From contig JACVTC010000049.1 of the NCBI GenBank assembly GCA_016946835.1, positions 347,501 through 411,500 on the forward strand: a DNA stretch of 64,000 nt, written 5' to 3'. The stretch is from Neocallimastix lanati (nom. inval.) (lineage: Eukaryota; Neocallimastigomycota; Neocallimastigomycetes; Neocallimastigales; Neocallimastigaceae). A model generated the notes under the pieces. The model saw only the letters and a list, made by a program, of their open reading frames with translations. It had not been told where the DNA came from and searched no databases. Shown piece by piece: positions 25,802 through 37,553 of the stretch (the first letter of the stretch is position 1; every line of letters begins with the position of its first letter). The translations under genes were made by a program, and so were the position numbers.

Positions 25802-28150
25802 TCAGGTCTTCTCGTTCTTGGTTGTTCTTAGAGCCCACAATGCAGAGGGTAATACTTCATCCCAATCTCTACATTGCTCACTTAACAAACGTAGGTATTT
25901 TCCGATTTGTTTATTTCGATTTTCTACTTTACCATTGGTTTCTGGATGGTAGGGAGTAGAAGGTTTTAAATACACATTATAAATATCAAGGAATCCTTTG
26001 GTTTGATTCGAAATAAACTGGGGACCGTTATCAGAAATAAGTATTTCTGGAATACCGTGTCTACTGCATACTTCAATCAAGAATTCAATGACATCTGAGG
26101 ATTCTATTTTATTTACGGCTTTGGCCTCAACCCATTCCGTAAAATAATCGACTAATACGATTATGTATTGGTTATTACGCTTTGTAACGTACAACGGACC
26201 GACTATATCTAATCCAACTCTAACAAAGGGGGCTTCAGCTGGAGTAGGAATAGTTTCTTCTTTAGGATAAGGTCTGTTTCTAAATGCTTGACATTTTGGA
26301 CATGTTTTTATTGTTAACTTCACATCTTTTAACATGTTTGTCCAATAGTAATCCCTTTTTAATCTATTATAGGTCTTGAAGATACCTTCATGACCGAGAT
26401 TATGAGCATTTAAGAGTAATTTTAATTTTTGTTCTTTATTTGTAATAATCTTTCGAAGATTATTATCTTCTTTATGGAATTCTTCACCATCAACTTTAAT
26501 TATTTTATTATCAATAAAATTATCCATTAAAGATGTAGCAGACAAATTAGTAGCGTTCACTTGAATAACAGGATTCCGGGATAATGCGTCGGCAAGAACA
26601 TTCTTTCTACCATTTTCATAATGCACTACGACTTTAAGCATACTAAAGGTTAAGATCCAATTTGTGAGTTGTCTATCATTGTCTACGGGTGATTTGGATT
26701 TAAACAAACTTACGAGGGGTTTATGATCAGTGATCAGGATAGTTTCAAAATCGTTTCCTGTAATAAAAGCTTTGAATTTCATTACGCAATAATAAGCAGC
26801 AGCGCCTTCTAGCTTAGTTATTGGATAATTCTTTTCTTCTTTCTTTAAAGATCTACTTTCGTAATAAATAGGAAATTCTGTTTTATCATGTTTTTGTAAT
26901 AGAACTCCTCCAAAACCATTATAAGAGGCATCAGTTCTTATAATGAATTGTTTGGAAAAGTCAGGATACTTCAATATTGGGTAATTGATCAAACGTTCTT
27001 TTAAAATATCGAAACATTCTTGACATTCGATTGACCAAAGAAATGGTACATCTTTCTTGAGTAAATTAATTTTAAGTCCGTTTTCCTTGATTATTAGAAA
27101 AACTTTTTCCAAGTCCAAGAAATGTTGTTCTAAACTAGGGGAAAATATCACAAGATCATCAATATAAACAAACATACATTTTCCAATTAAGGGAAAGAAT
27201 ATCCTATTCATTTCCCGTTGAAAGGTGGCCGGCGCATTGGTCAAACCAAACGGCATTACAACAAAATTATAGTTTTCAAACATTGTTGTAAAACTTGTCT
27301 TCTCGATATCATTTTTGTCCATTGGAATTTGGTGGTAGCCAGAAAATAAATCAATAGTACTAATGGCTTTAACTTCACCACCAATCGAAAAGAGAATTTC
27401 TTCTATAAAGGGGATGGAATACGAATCTTTTATTGTTAATTCATTAAGTTTCCTGTAATCAACGCATAATCTCCATTTACCATTCTTCTTCTGGATTAGC
27501 ACGATAGGAGATGACCACGTAGAGTGTGAGGGTACTATTAATTTCTTATTAATTAATTTAGTTATTTCTTCCTTTAAAATGTCGGCTTTAGCTTTTGATA
27601 GACGATAAGAACGTTGTTTAACTGGTAGACTTCCTTCTTTTAGTATTATAGAATGAGGAAGTAATTTAGTTTCATTCAAATCATCAGTACTGATGGCAAT
27701 AATTTCGTCAAATTTATTTAATAAATCTCTTATACTTTTTACAAGATCTTCATTATTGGAACCAATTCTGGTAGACAGAATTCCATTGAGCTTATGGGAT
27801 CTATCGTTCTTTTTATTTTCATTCTCATTATAGTTAAATAGGACAACTTCGTCAAGTATGACTTCGTCAGTACCTACATTATATGGAATAAAGATTCCAT
27901 TCTCCTCGTCCTTTCGAGAGGATTTATCCATCGACAATATTAAGTTACAAAGTGCACCATCTGGCACATCACCATCAGATAAATCATCTTCAGTCTTGGT
28001 TTCGTCACTTCGATCTAGTTTTTCCAGGTTTTCGATGACTTCCCATAGATCAAATTTATTGGCGATATCATTAATTTTCTTTGTATCTAAATTAGAATTT
28101 ATCTTACTGTAAAAGAAAACACAAAAATAGATTACAATAACAAAATACAA
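25802..28150 (-). mobile_element. Gypsy pol region: reverse transcriptase, RNase H, integrase
   Basis: In order, the region shows RT motifs (WSSPIVLIQKK, YRKLN, MPFGLTNAPATFQ, the catalytic YIDD), an RNase H part (IIRTDASYNGFGGVL, ITDHKPL, ADALSRNP), a zinc-binding HHCC segment (HNLGHEG...CPKCQ) and an integrase core with the DDE landmarks GLDIVGP, ISDNGPQF and PYHPETNGKVE. The domain order and the YIDD and DALSR motifs are standard for Ty3/Gypsy. The region is part of a broken fossil copy. Confidence 0.92.
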
Positions 28151-28780
28151 TAAATTTTATTTTATTAAAAATTTTTTTTTTTTAAAATATATTTTATTAA
28201 TATTTAATAGTTATTTGTTAAAAATAACAATTACATCGAGAAAAAATGTGAAAAGTATCTTCTATTTATACTTTTCCTAAATACATTGATAATATATTAT
28301 TTTATTTAAATTACATATATTTTAATATAAAACTATCCTAATGAATTTTATTAAATAATAAATTTATAAACTATAACTAAATTTAGAAAAATATAATTAT
28401 TAATTAAACTAAATACTAAATAATTAAAATTAAGTACATTTATTATCTATTTATTATTTTAATATTATAAGTAAAGTCTTTATTTATTTTCGATTTAAAA
28501 ACAATGTTAAAGGAGTCATGATTAAATTTTGAAACTTAATTTTCACAAAATAAATTATTAATTTATTTTGTTTTAAACTTTAATTAATTCATTTAAATTA
28601 TTTTACAACAATAATTTTCTCAGAATTAAAATTTATAAAAATTATTACATTAAAAATTTATCTTGTGGCTTAAAGAATATAATTCAAAAATTTAGTTCAT
28701 ATGATTTATTTACTTTGTTTATTATTTTATAAATCAAAGAATAATTTACATTTTTGAATTACACAAGAAAAATTTTTAAT
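28151..28780 (-). mobile_element. AT-rich spacer inside the Gypsy element
   Basis: About 630 bp between the protease and reverse-transcriptase regions are as AT-rich as the host intergenic DNA and show no element motif. The element's coding parts on both sides are much richer in G and C. Confidence 0.65.
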
Positions 28781-29770
28781 TTAAAATGTGATTGGGATAA
28801 TCACATCTTTACACTTACATAATTCTAATGTAATGGGATTAATAAATAAATAATTTTCGATAATAGTCTCGTAACATATGATAATGTCGAATAAAAGGTT
28901 GTCTCTTTCCACAAGTCTGAAATTAGCATTAAATGTATGGGATCCAATAGTTAAAGGTAAATTGTATATAAGACCAGGTTTAGAATCGGAATCAGACAGA
29001 ACTTGAACAATAGAACACGTAGCAATTCCAACTGGTTGCGGTTTATTCGGTAGTTTATCAAAATAGCTCTTTGAAATTAAATTGATACCGGCACCATAAT
29101 CTAGATATACTTTAGAGGGAATATCAAACATTTTGCATCTTGAGATAGCAATTTTTCCTTTATGAACTAAATTAACGATAGGATTATCCTTATCTAACTT
29201 TAAATTCTTGACAAGATCGGCTCTAACCTTCGGACTGACATCAAGCAATTGAGCATATGAGATGTTTGCCGGAGTAGAGTTCAAGTCTTTCACTATACTA
29301 TAACTTGGTTCGTTGCTAATCAACTTGATATGCTTTGGAATACTTCTCTTCTTGATTTTCTTGTTATTTTGTATATCTTCCTCCATGATTAATTCTTCTA
29401 TCTCTTCCCTATTATCATTCATTGGAGAGGGGTCTTTCGGATTTTTATCTGTATTCTTCGGCTTTTTCTTCACATTCTTCTTATCTTCCTTCTTTTCATT
29501 CTTCTTTTCCACTTCCATGTTCTCCTTAATGCTATTTATTTCTTTCAATCTTTCCTCTTTGTTAGTTTTCTCAACTGTTTCGATCCTTGGTTGGGCTATT
29601 ATGGATGGATGGATTACTTCCAAGGGTTCGATGGATGGATGAATTACTTCGATGGGTTCATTAGTTGGGCGGATTACCTCTAAGGGTTCAACATCCATAG
29701 CCTTTTCCTTGCCCTTGTCTAACCTTTTCATAGCGGGAGTATTAGAAATAGGTTGAGGATCATCTTTCAA
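28781..29770 (-). mobile_element. Gypsy protease region
   Basis: The first part encodes a Pro/Glu/Lys-rich stretch with repeated EVIHPSIEPL-like units. The second part carries an aspartic-protease signature, YLDYGAGINLIS, in which DYGA takes the place of the usual D-T/S-G-A, followed by a FRLVERDNLLFDII segment. The position between gag and reverse transcriptase fits retroviral-type proteases. Confidence 0.8.
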
Positions 29771-29910
29771 TGATCTCCTTCATCCAGAGCCTGGTTCATA
29801 GACCTTCATCTTCTGTTGTTCAATAACAGTCTTTTTCCTCTCGGCTCCAAACATCTTGATTTTTCCGTCGCTGATGTTAGTTTGATTTACGAGAGCTAAC
29901 GGACTCTCCT

Positions 29911-30771
29911 TTAGAAGTTTTTTGGTTTATCTTTCTTTAAAACTTCTTTCTTCTGTTTATTTACTCTTTGAGTTAGAAGTTTAAGTAAACTTTCGTCGTC
30001 GTAAGGACAATTATAGCCTTTATGTCCTTCTTCTCCACATCGGTAGCATTTACTGTTGGCCGTATGATATAAAACTGGAACATTAGGAGTGCTTGATTTT
30101 CTCCTATTGTTCGAGGAATAGTTTTGGAATAACCTTGGTGTGTCCGCTTCTTCTTTCTGGTAATGTTTACCTGAAGTTACTTCGGCTGGCCTGTACGGTT
30201 TTATAAACGGAGGTAAGAGTGGAGATTCAATATGGTTACGTACTTGATTTCCCCGTTCTCTGTCGAAATCTAGTAGTTTTTGGATCTTTTCAGCTGACTT
30301 GCATGCTTCTTCTATCGTTTTTACTCCATCATAAACGACAGCATGGCAAGCTTCCGGTCTCGGCCCAATAGCGTGTAAGTAGTCAGCGATCCTTATCCCG
30401 TCCTTTAAGTCGTCGCTGACCCTACCATAGAGGTCTAAATAATTCTTGTTGAATTCTGGAATACTCTGATTATCTTGTATAACCAGAGCTTTGATCTTGT
30501 CATAAATTTCCATTTTTGTTAATTGGGTGGCTTCTAATAAGGTAGTCTTAATCTGCTCTAATTTCGGAAAGGTAGAACTCTCTTCCTTCAGCTTAGCGAT
30601 GGTTTTCCTGGCTTCTCCTTCAGATACCAGATAGGCTAGACGGTAGCGTGTCTCATCCTCTGTTATCTTCCCCAATTCCATAAGGTTACAGAAGTCTTCG
30701 TACCACCTCTCTACAGATTTCCTATCTACATCCTTAAGACGAGGTAGCACATTAATTATTCCATAATCCAT
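29911..30771 (-). mobile_element. Gypsy gag region with CCHC zinc knuckle
   Basis: It encodes a retrotransposon Gag-type helical domain (WYEDFCNLMELGK, YLDLYGRVSDDLKDGIRIADY) followed by a basic, Pro-rich part and one zinc knuckle, CYRCGEEGHKGYNCP, near the C-terminus. This is the usual layout for the capsid-nucleocapsid region of Ty3/Gypsy elements. Confidence 0.9.
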
Positions 30772-30813
30772 TTTGTTTATTTTTATTTATTATATTATTA
30801 TTTATTTATTTAG

Positions 30814-30853
<40 letters not shown>

Positions 30854-31082
30854 GTTTGTTTACTTTTGTTTTGTTTATTTATTTATTTTTTTTTTTGGTT
30901 TGTTTACTTTTGTTTTGTTTATTTATTTTTTTTTTTTTTTTTGGTTTGTTTACTTTTGTTTTGTTTATTTATTTATTTTTTTTTGTTTATTTTTAATATT
31001 ATATAATTACTCTTATAATTATTATTATTATTATTATTATTGTTGCTGTTATTATTATTATTTATTTTTTTTTATTTTATTT

Positions 31083-31149
<67 letters not shown>

Positions 31150-31297
31150 TTTATTTGTTTACAATTTAATTTAATTATTTTTTTTTATATGATTTCAAAC
31201 TTATTTATTTATTTTAGTTATAATTATTAAAGTATTAAATGTTTTCATTAGTAATATTTACTTCGATGTATGGTCCTGCATAGCTCGCCAACTTTCT
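30772..31297 (-). mobile_element. Gypsy 5' leader with low-complexity repeats and candidate PBS
   Basis: Three 45-bp tandem copies of GGTTTGTTTACTTTTGTTTTG plus T-rich filler begin at 30853, 30898 and 30943. A T run of over 60 bases follows at about 31086-31148 (poly(A) on the coding strand). Near the LTR, 31262-31270 (TTCGATGTA) is complementary to 31306-31314 inside the LTR, so a stem could form around the candidate primer-binding site. Confidence 0.7.
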
Positions 31298-31701
31298 TGG
31301 TCCATTACATCGAACTCCTAATTTATTTAAGGTAAATATTCTAATATTCCAAATAATACACAATAATTTATTATTATTAAAATATTTAATTTCTTTCTCA
31401 ATTATTATTTTATTTAATTATCTCTTTATTTATTATAAAATTTTAAATCTTAATTTCTCTTGATCTCAATTTCCCCAAATTGAGATCTCACTAAATCTCG
31501 AAATTATTTTTTTTATTTTTTATTTTTTAGTTAAACTATTTAACCTCTATTTTTAAATTAAATTATTTCTAATTTCTATATATTTTAAAAATTTAATACA
31601 TTAAATTTTTGTACAACTTTACACTATATTTATAATTATTAATATTTATTTTCCACTCTAAGGCTATATTAATTTTATGGATTTCAATCGGTCTTGTACC
31701 A
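31298..31701 (-). repeat. 5' LTR of the Gypsy element
   Basis: 404 bp, the same as the LTR at 24954-25357. The internal inverted repeat is at 31462-31487. Confidence 0.93.
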
Positions 31702-33602
31702 TAAATGTTATGGTTCGGGTTTTATTAGAATTTTTATTTAATTATTTATTTTCAATATTTTTTTGTCTACATTTTAATTATTGAAAAACTTCACTTATTT
31801 ATACTTTTTGAAAAAAAATAAATATGTAAAGCCTTTCTACATTTTATTATCATATTTAAAAAAAAATATTTACTATTACTAATTACTTAAAATTTTATAT
31901 TAATTTAAATTAACTAATTCATAAGTATTTTTATTTTAATAAATTTTGTTTATATAATTTTATATTATTTTTCATATACTAAAACTAAATTATTTAATAT
32001 ATACGAAAAGTAACAAACAAAATTTAAAAAGATTTTACAGAAAAATAAAGTTATTTTAATCAAGAATGTTAATATAATATTCTTATATTTTATATAAAAT
32101 AAATTTAAAAACTATAATATATTTAATATTTATTATTAATCAATTAAGATTTGATTTTATTTGTGGGGATTAAAAAAATATTAAATAATCAATTTAAAAA
32201 TAAAATAAAATACTAAAAAGAATACAAGTTTAATATTGATACAATATAATAATAATATAATAATATATTTGAAAATAAAAATAAAATATTAATATTGATA
32301 ATAAACACTTTAATAAAATAATAAAATTTAAGGTAAATTATAGATATTGATATTAATAGTAAAAATATAGAATTATTGATAATATTTTAGAAACTTTTAA
32401 TAAAAATATAAAAAAAATATATTTAGAAAATATTTTAGTATAGAAAATATAGTAAAGTAATATTAAGTAAAGAATAATATAATGGATTCTAAAGTAAGTT
32501 GAAATTCTAATTAATAATCCATTATATGTTCGTTCTTTACCATAAAATGATTTATACCTAATATTCTTAATCTACAAAAATTAAATTTTGCAGAAGTGAA
32601 TAAAAGGATAAATACTGAATAAAAATTGATTTAAGGAATTTAAAAAAAATAAATATGTTTTATTATTAAACACAAAAATGTTTTATTAAAAAAAATTTAT
32701 TTTTATTTTAATATTAATCTTTATTTATTTAATAATTAATTTTGTTTAAATTAATAAAATAATTGTTAAAACTAATAAAATAATAAAATGAAATATTTAT
32801 TATTTAAACTAATTTATTTTAAATTTTAATAATAAAATTGATTATTAATAACTAATAAAATATTTATAATAATTTATTAACTAATTAATAATCATAAAAA
32901 ATTGATTATTAAAAACTAATAAAATATCTATAATAATTTATTAAATAATTAATAATCATAAAAAATTGATTATTAAAACTAATAAAATATTTATAATAAT
33001 TTATTAACTAATTAATAATAAAGAATAATTTATAAGAAATATTTACATGTTTTTATATTTTTCTTTGATTTTAAACTATTTACATTAAAAATAATAAAAT
33101 TAATAAAAGAGAAATAAAGAATAATTTATTATTAAATTAAACAATATTTACAATTAAAATGTTAATAAAGATGAGTTTTAAAATGTTATTTTAATTACAA
33201 TTTGTTTATAAAAGTTGAGTTATAAAATAAATAAAATAATCATTATTTTAAATAAAAGTAACTTAAAAAATTATTTAACTATTTAATTTTAATTTTGCGT
33301 TGTTTATAAGTTTGTTTATTTGTTGTTTATAATTTATTAAATATGTTTATTATTTTGTTTATTTGTTGTTTTAGAAAAATATTATTTATTAATTTATTTT
33401 AGTTTTTAATTAAAATTATTAATGATTAATTAAATTATTATTATTTTATTTTAATTATTTTTATTTAATTAATTTTTCTTAAATATGGATTTAATTTTTT
33501 GTTTAGAATGGATTAATTTTTGGGTTAAGTTAGACAGAATTTGTTTTTTTTATTATTTATTTTAATTTAATAATTTTGTTATTTATCAAAAATTTCGAGA
33601 AG
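31702..33602. other. AT-rich DNA between the Gypsy element and the tRNA gene
   Basis: No gene is seen. A three-copy tandem repeat of about 65 bp lies at 32835-33026, with units containing AAAATTGATTATTAA and AATTTATTAA(C/A)TAATTAATAAT. From 33300 on, the DNA becomes richer in T and G on the plus strand (TTGTTTATTTGTTG) up to the tRNA. Confidence 0.6.
32835..33026. repeat. Three-copy 65-bp tandem repeat
   Basis: Units begin near 32835, 32896 and 32961 with AAAATTGATTATTAA and differ by a few bases. They have no coding potential. Confidence 0.8.
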
Positions 33603-33675
33603 GCGAAGTTGGCGCAGTCGGCAGCGCGTAAGTCTCATAATCTTAAGGTCGTGAGTTCGAACCTCACACTTCGCA
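33603..33675 (+). tRNA. tRNA-Met (CAT), elongator type
   Basis: A 73-nt cloverleaf without intron. The acceptor stem GCGAAGT pairs with ACTTCGC, with discriminator A33675. The D arm has GCGC stems around AGTCGGCA. The anticodon arm TAAGT-CTCATAA-TCTTA has anticodon CAT and the T31/T39 mismatch found in eukaryotic elongator tRNA-Met. The T arm GTGAG-TTCGAAC-CTCAC is complete. The internal A and B boxes (TGGCGCAGTCGG, GGTTCGAAC-like) are intact. The D arm, anticodon loop and T arm closely resemble other eukaryotic elongator Met tRNAs, and the sequence lacks initiator features. CCA is not encoded, as expected. Confidence 0.97.
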
Positions 33676-33682
33676 TTTGTAC

Positions 33683-33690
33683 TTTTTTTT
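33683..33690 (+). terminator. RNA polymerase III terminator of the tRNA gene
   Basis: A run of eight T begins 8 nt after the tRNA 3' end, matching the simple T-run stop used by RNA polymerase III. Confidence 0.8.
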
Positions 33691-33711
33691 CCTTTGTAAT
33701 GAATCTAATGT

Positions 33712-33755
<44 letters not shown>

Positions 33756-34329
33756 AGCATTATTTTGTATATGTATTTTTCTATAGTTATTACCTAAACT
33801 CTCATGTAGCTATTGTAAAATGGAAATGTAGGAGATTAATTCACTCCAAAGCTTGTATTTAAGATTTTATTTTAACTGATAGGAATTTTTCTATATAGTC
33901 TTTCACTACTAACATTATTTACATTTTCATTTCAGTTTATTTATGATTACATTAGAGAAAAATTATTTTAGCAATCAAAGCTTTACAAATCGAATAGAAT
34001 TTCAGAAACTCAAAAGTTTACAGAATATACAAAACAAAAAAAAAAAATATTCATTACTATAAAATAAAAAAAAAAAAAAAAAACAGGAAAAAAGGTATTA
34101 TTCATTACTACAAAATTCTTAAGTTGTTCATTTTATTTATACTTTATCAATTACTCCACGAATATAGGATCTTCATATTAATATTAATATTATTATTTTT
34201 TTTATTAAAGTTTTTCTATTTATATATATATATATATATATTTTTTTTTATATATTTATTAGTTTTTAGTATTTTAGTTTTTTTTTTTTTTTTTTTTTTG
34301 TTTCATTTTTTTAAATTGTAGTTTTTAGT
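33691..34329. other. AT-rich DNA between the tRNA and the LINE
   Basis: It contains a pure T run (about 33716-33750), A runs, and a patch of mixed composition at 33780-34020. A 65-codon Phe/Ile-rich frame at 34124-34321 is translated T run. Confidence 0.55.
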
Positions 34330-34335
34330 TCATTA

Positions 34336-34482
34336 TGGAAAAGATATTTCACTGGGGTTCTCGCTGCTATGGAACATCTATTGACAACACAGGGTTGATT
34401 TTTTTTTTCCGTGGTATACACACATGGACTAATGCTAAGATGAAGGAATTTAAATTCATTCTAAATGCAAAAAAAAATTCAA
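34336..34482 (+). pseudogene. Short frame at the 5' end of the LINE
   Basis: A 48-codon frame starting MEKIFHWGSRCYG lies just inside the presumed 5' end of the LINE and has coding-like composition. The following 300 bases also look coding but are broken. It could be the remains of a first ORF or of the N-terminal part of the main ORF. I do not recognise a domain. Confidence 0.4.
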
Positions 34483-34843
34483 TGATAATATTTTGTCAGT
34501 AAAAAAGAATTACTAAATTCAATGATAACTTCTTCAGGATAAAAAGTATACGCTCCAAATTTCAACCACGAAAAATTTAAAAAAAAAAATAAAAAAAGTA
34601 TTGGTAAATGCACTTTCAGGTGTTAAAATATCATATCGTAGATGTTCCAAATGGAATCATAAGGTTTCTTTTTCTGCATTTAAAATAAAATTTAATATCT
34701 AATAACACATCCAATGATATTAACACAGTAAACCTCAGTTCAACGAATTTAGTAAATGTTATTCATGGCAATCATGAATTCATTGCTCCCAATATTCCTA
34801 ATCTTAATTCTCAAAATCCATTTTTCACATTCTAACACAGGAA

Positions 34844-35522
34844 AGTTTTCTTTTTGGCTTAGTTGGAATATCAACGGATGGAATTTTTGTGAAAAGAGAT
34901 AGTAATTTGTATTGAGTACTTCAACACAATATTTAAAACCATTATTTCTATGTTTTCAGGAAACAGGTAATGGTACCAATGAGGCTAAAAATCCATGTAA
35001 AGTAACGCTTCCCAACTATAAATATTTCTTGAAAAGAATGGATCCTACTATTCCAGGTGGCAGAGGTTTATATCTTGGTTATCATGTCTCATGTCAAGCA
35101 GTACTTGAAGATAATTCCTATACTTATCTCTTGCTCCTTTAACAACATATATAGTCTATGGGAATCACTCTAAGTGTTCTGTTGGTGATGTCTATATTCC
35201 CACTAAGAAAACATTCATTACAAGTCTGATATGCATTTTCAGAAGTTTTCACATGGCTTCAGAATCACACTAATCACCCATCTATTTTTCTTGGAGACTT
35301 TAACATGAGCACCTCTGATTTACAAGATAAATTATCCAATAATAGTAACCTTGATAACTGGTTTATTCTTCCGATTAATGGTTCACTTGTTTCATGGACA
35401 AGAGGTAGATATTCATCAGATATTGATCATACGTTAGTCAATTCAAGTATGCCAGATAAAATATCAAGTGCTTATTTTGTTGATTATCCTTCTGTATCTG
35501 ATGATAAACTTCTCATAGTTTA
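34844..35522 (+). pseudogene. LINE endonuclease domain (APE type), broken
   Basis: Translated pieces in more than one frame give the landmarks of the exonuclease/endonuclease/phosphatase fold: SWNINGW near the start, LCFQETGNG (the conserved Q-E-T), a GGRGLYLGY segment, FLGDFNMS (the GDFN motif), and SDIDH with VSDDKLLIV near the end, where intact copies carry S-D-H. At least two frame changes or stops interrupt it (between 34900 and 35310). In intact LINEs this domain nicks target DNA to prime reverse transcription. Confidence 0.82.
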
Positions 35523-35602
35523 ATGCAGGAAAATTACCACGGATGAAATCATTTTTGTTATCAAAAAAAAAAAATTTGTAAGATGGGATAGGTATAAATG
35601 TC

Positions 35603-36756
35603 TTGAACAAAAGAAAGAATATATGTCATCACAATAAATTTGAAATTCTTAGTGAAGAAATAGGAAATGAAGAACTTTCAATAGATTGTGATATTGAAAA
35701 GTTCATTAATTGGGAAGACCAAGGCAACAAGAATGGGATATTAACCAAGGTATTAGCGATGAAGAAATTTGCAAAGCAATCTCCTCCACTCCTAACTTTA
35801 AAGCTTGTGGTCCTGATATGGTATTCCAATGGAATTCTTCAAAGTTTCGATTCCTTGTAAAGATGATTCAGAAGGATCAAGTGATAATAATAGTAATATT
35901 TCATCTGGCTTTAAATGTCTCAAAGCCTTAATCAATCGTATTTGGAATGGTAATTTCCCAAAATCATGGAATAACGCATCAATAGTTTCTATTCATAAAA
36001 AGGGAGATCCATCCGATTGTAATAACTATCGTGGCCTCTCTCTTATCAATAATGAATTAAAAAATTATAGCAAAAATCATAACTAATAGAATCTCTAAAT
36101 ATGGAATTGATGAAGGTTTTATAAGACCTGAACAATTTGGATTTCGTAGTCGAGAAGAATGTATAAGTCTTTATACCACATTAAGAATTATATGTCAGAG
36201 ACGGAAATTTGAAAATAAGGATACTTACCTTGCTTTTTTGGACCTTAAAAAAAGTGTATGACTCAGTGCCCTTAAATATAATGTATTAATGAAGATTCAT
36301 CACTTAGGTATTAGAGAAGTAAGTACTATAATTTTATTGAAAATTTATACTTATCTTCCAAGGCTTGTGTAAGAGTTGATGGACAATTATCGGAATCATT
36401 TAATAGTAAGAAAGGAGTTCGTCAAGGTTGTCCCCTCTCACCAATTTTGTTTAACTTGTTCATTAATGATATTTTTAATAATTGTAATAAATATGGCATC
36501 TCTATTGGTGATAAACGTTGTTGTGGAGGTCTTTTTTGCAGATGACATTGTGTTATGTGATCCAACAAGATCCCAACTTAAGAAATTGTTAAAGTTTGCC
36601 AGTCAATGGGCTAGAAATAATGAAATGCAATTTGGTATCAATAAATGTACCAGTCTAGTAGTACGAGGGGAAGTTTCTAGTTTTCTTTTTAATAGTAATC
36701 CTACCTTTTTATCTTTCAAGTCAAGAATTACCTAAAACGAATTGCTATACCTACTT
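35603..36756 (+). pseudogene. LINE reverse transcriptase domain, broken
   Basis: RT motifs appear in order across shifting frames: FPKSWNNASIVSIHKKGDPS and NNYRGLSLIN (about 35950-36050), PEQFGFRS (36129 on), AFLDLKK.YDSV (about 36230-36270), GVRQGCPLSPILFNLFIND (about 36414-36470), and FADDIVL at 36535-36555, whose two Asp are the catalytic pair. A thumb-like part follows (WARNNEMQFGINKC). At least four frameshifts or stops separate these pieces, for example around 35760-35830, 36060, 36260-36300 and 36350. The catalytic residues themselves are intact. Confidence 0.87.
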
Positions 36757-37530
36757 AGATGTACCATTTTCAATTGATTTAGAATTGAAACCGATCATTC
36801 AGCGAATGAATAATAAAGTTAGAAATACACTTTATTCCATAAAAGAATTTCTTAAGAATCCTCATATTCCTATCCCTTATAAAAGAATGTTATTTTCAGC
36901 TATAGTAATTGGTCAAGTTTCATATTATGCACCTCTACTTGGATCTAACAAAGATAGAACGAGAAGTACACAGACACTAGTTAATTCAGAATTATACTGG
37001 ATTGAAGGATTTTCAAAAAGGGAATAGCTTTACTTCCCTTTATTGTGTTTCTAAAGAACTTAACGTTCCTCCTCTTTCGGCGAAATGTGCAATTGCTCAG
37101 GTAAGGTGTTTTTTTAAAAAATGGAAAAACTCGAAATGTATTATCTCTGATTTACTTAGAGATATTTCTCGTTGTAGAAGTCATGCATGGGATAAAAAAG
37201 AAAGTAAAATTTTAGCTGACAAATTAGATAAATTTTCCATCAAAAAAAGCTATTTTAAACTTTTACTGGGATGGCAGGAAAATCAATCAAAGCTAAGGCT
37301 TATAAAAATAATAATTTTGAGAAAACTAGAGAGGTATCTTAAAGCTAAATTATAAATATCCTGAATTTAGCATTGGCTTCCGATGGGTACTTCGTGCCAG
37401 ATGTGGATATAAATTCGATGCTCGTGTTGCCAAAGCCGCCAAAATGATTGAAGAAGACTGTCCTGAAAGGTATCCTTATTGTTATAGAAAAAATAGTAAT
37501 CCTCGATTGGAACATTTGGTTTTCTAAATA
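36757..37530 (+). pseudogene. LINE region after the RT, with Cys/His segment
   Basis: Two overlapping frames (36785-37027 and 37002-37355) encode a helical region rich in charged residues (MNNKVRNTLYSIKEFLKNP, YYAPLLGSNKDRTRSTQTLVN). After a further break, 37370-37530 reads GFRWVLRARCG...CPERYPYCYRKNSNPRLEHLVF, resembling the C-x2-3-C...H zinc-like motif near the end of many LINE ORFs. It is broken at least twice. Confidence 0.7.
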
Positions 37531-37553
37531 CTTATCTTTTCCGTGAATTTCGA

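Larger units (their letters stand above)
24954..31701 (-). mobile_element. Ty3/Gypsy LTR retrotransposon, minus strand
   Basis: A 6.75-kb element bounded by 404-bp direct LTRs (24954-25357 and 31298-31701) that read as identical. On the coding strand the LTR starts TGGT and ends ACCA. The order is 5' LTR, low-complexity leader, gag, protease region, AT-rich spacer, reverse transcriptase/RNase H/integrase, 3' LTR. RT-RNase H before integrase places it in Ty3/Gypsy. A G-rich polypurine tract (ACGGGGGATCT) directly precedes the 3' LTR, and a candidate primer-binding site TGGCGAGCTATG lies just inside the 5' LTR. The flanks give no perfect target duplication (TAAAA against TAAAT). It is recent by its LTRs yet not whole: I estimate about two to four breaks. 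Confidence 0.95.

Noticed and set aside
27858-28112. 84-codon plus-strand frame inside the Gypsy pol region
   Set aside because: Antisense shadow of the element's coding strand.
29313-29642. 109-codon plus-strand frame opposite the Gypsy protease region
   Set aside because: Antisense of a Lys/Glu-rich stretch, giving Phe/Ser/Leu strings.
33603-33675. tRNA-Met as the primer tRNA for the neighbouring Gypsy element
   Set aside because: Its 3' end would need a site starting TGGTGCGAAGT, whereas the candidate site reads TGGCGAGCTATG.
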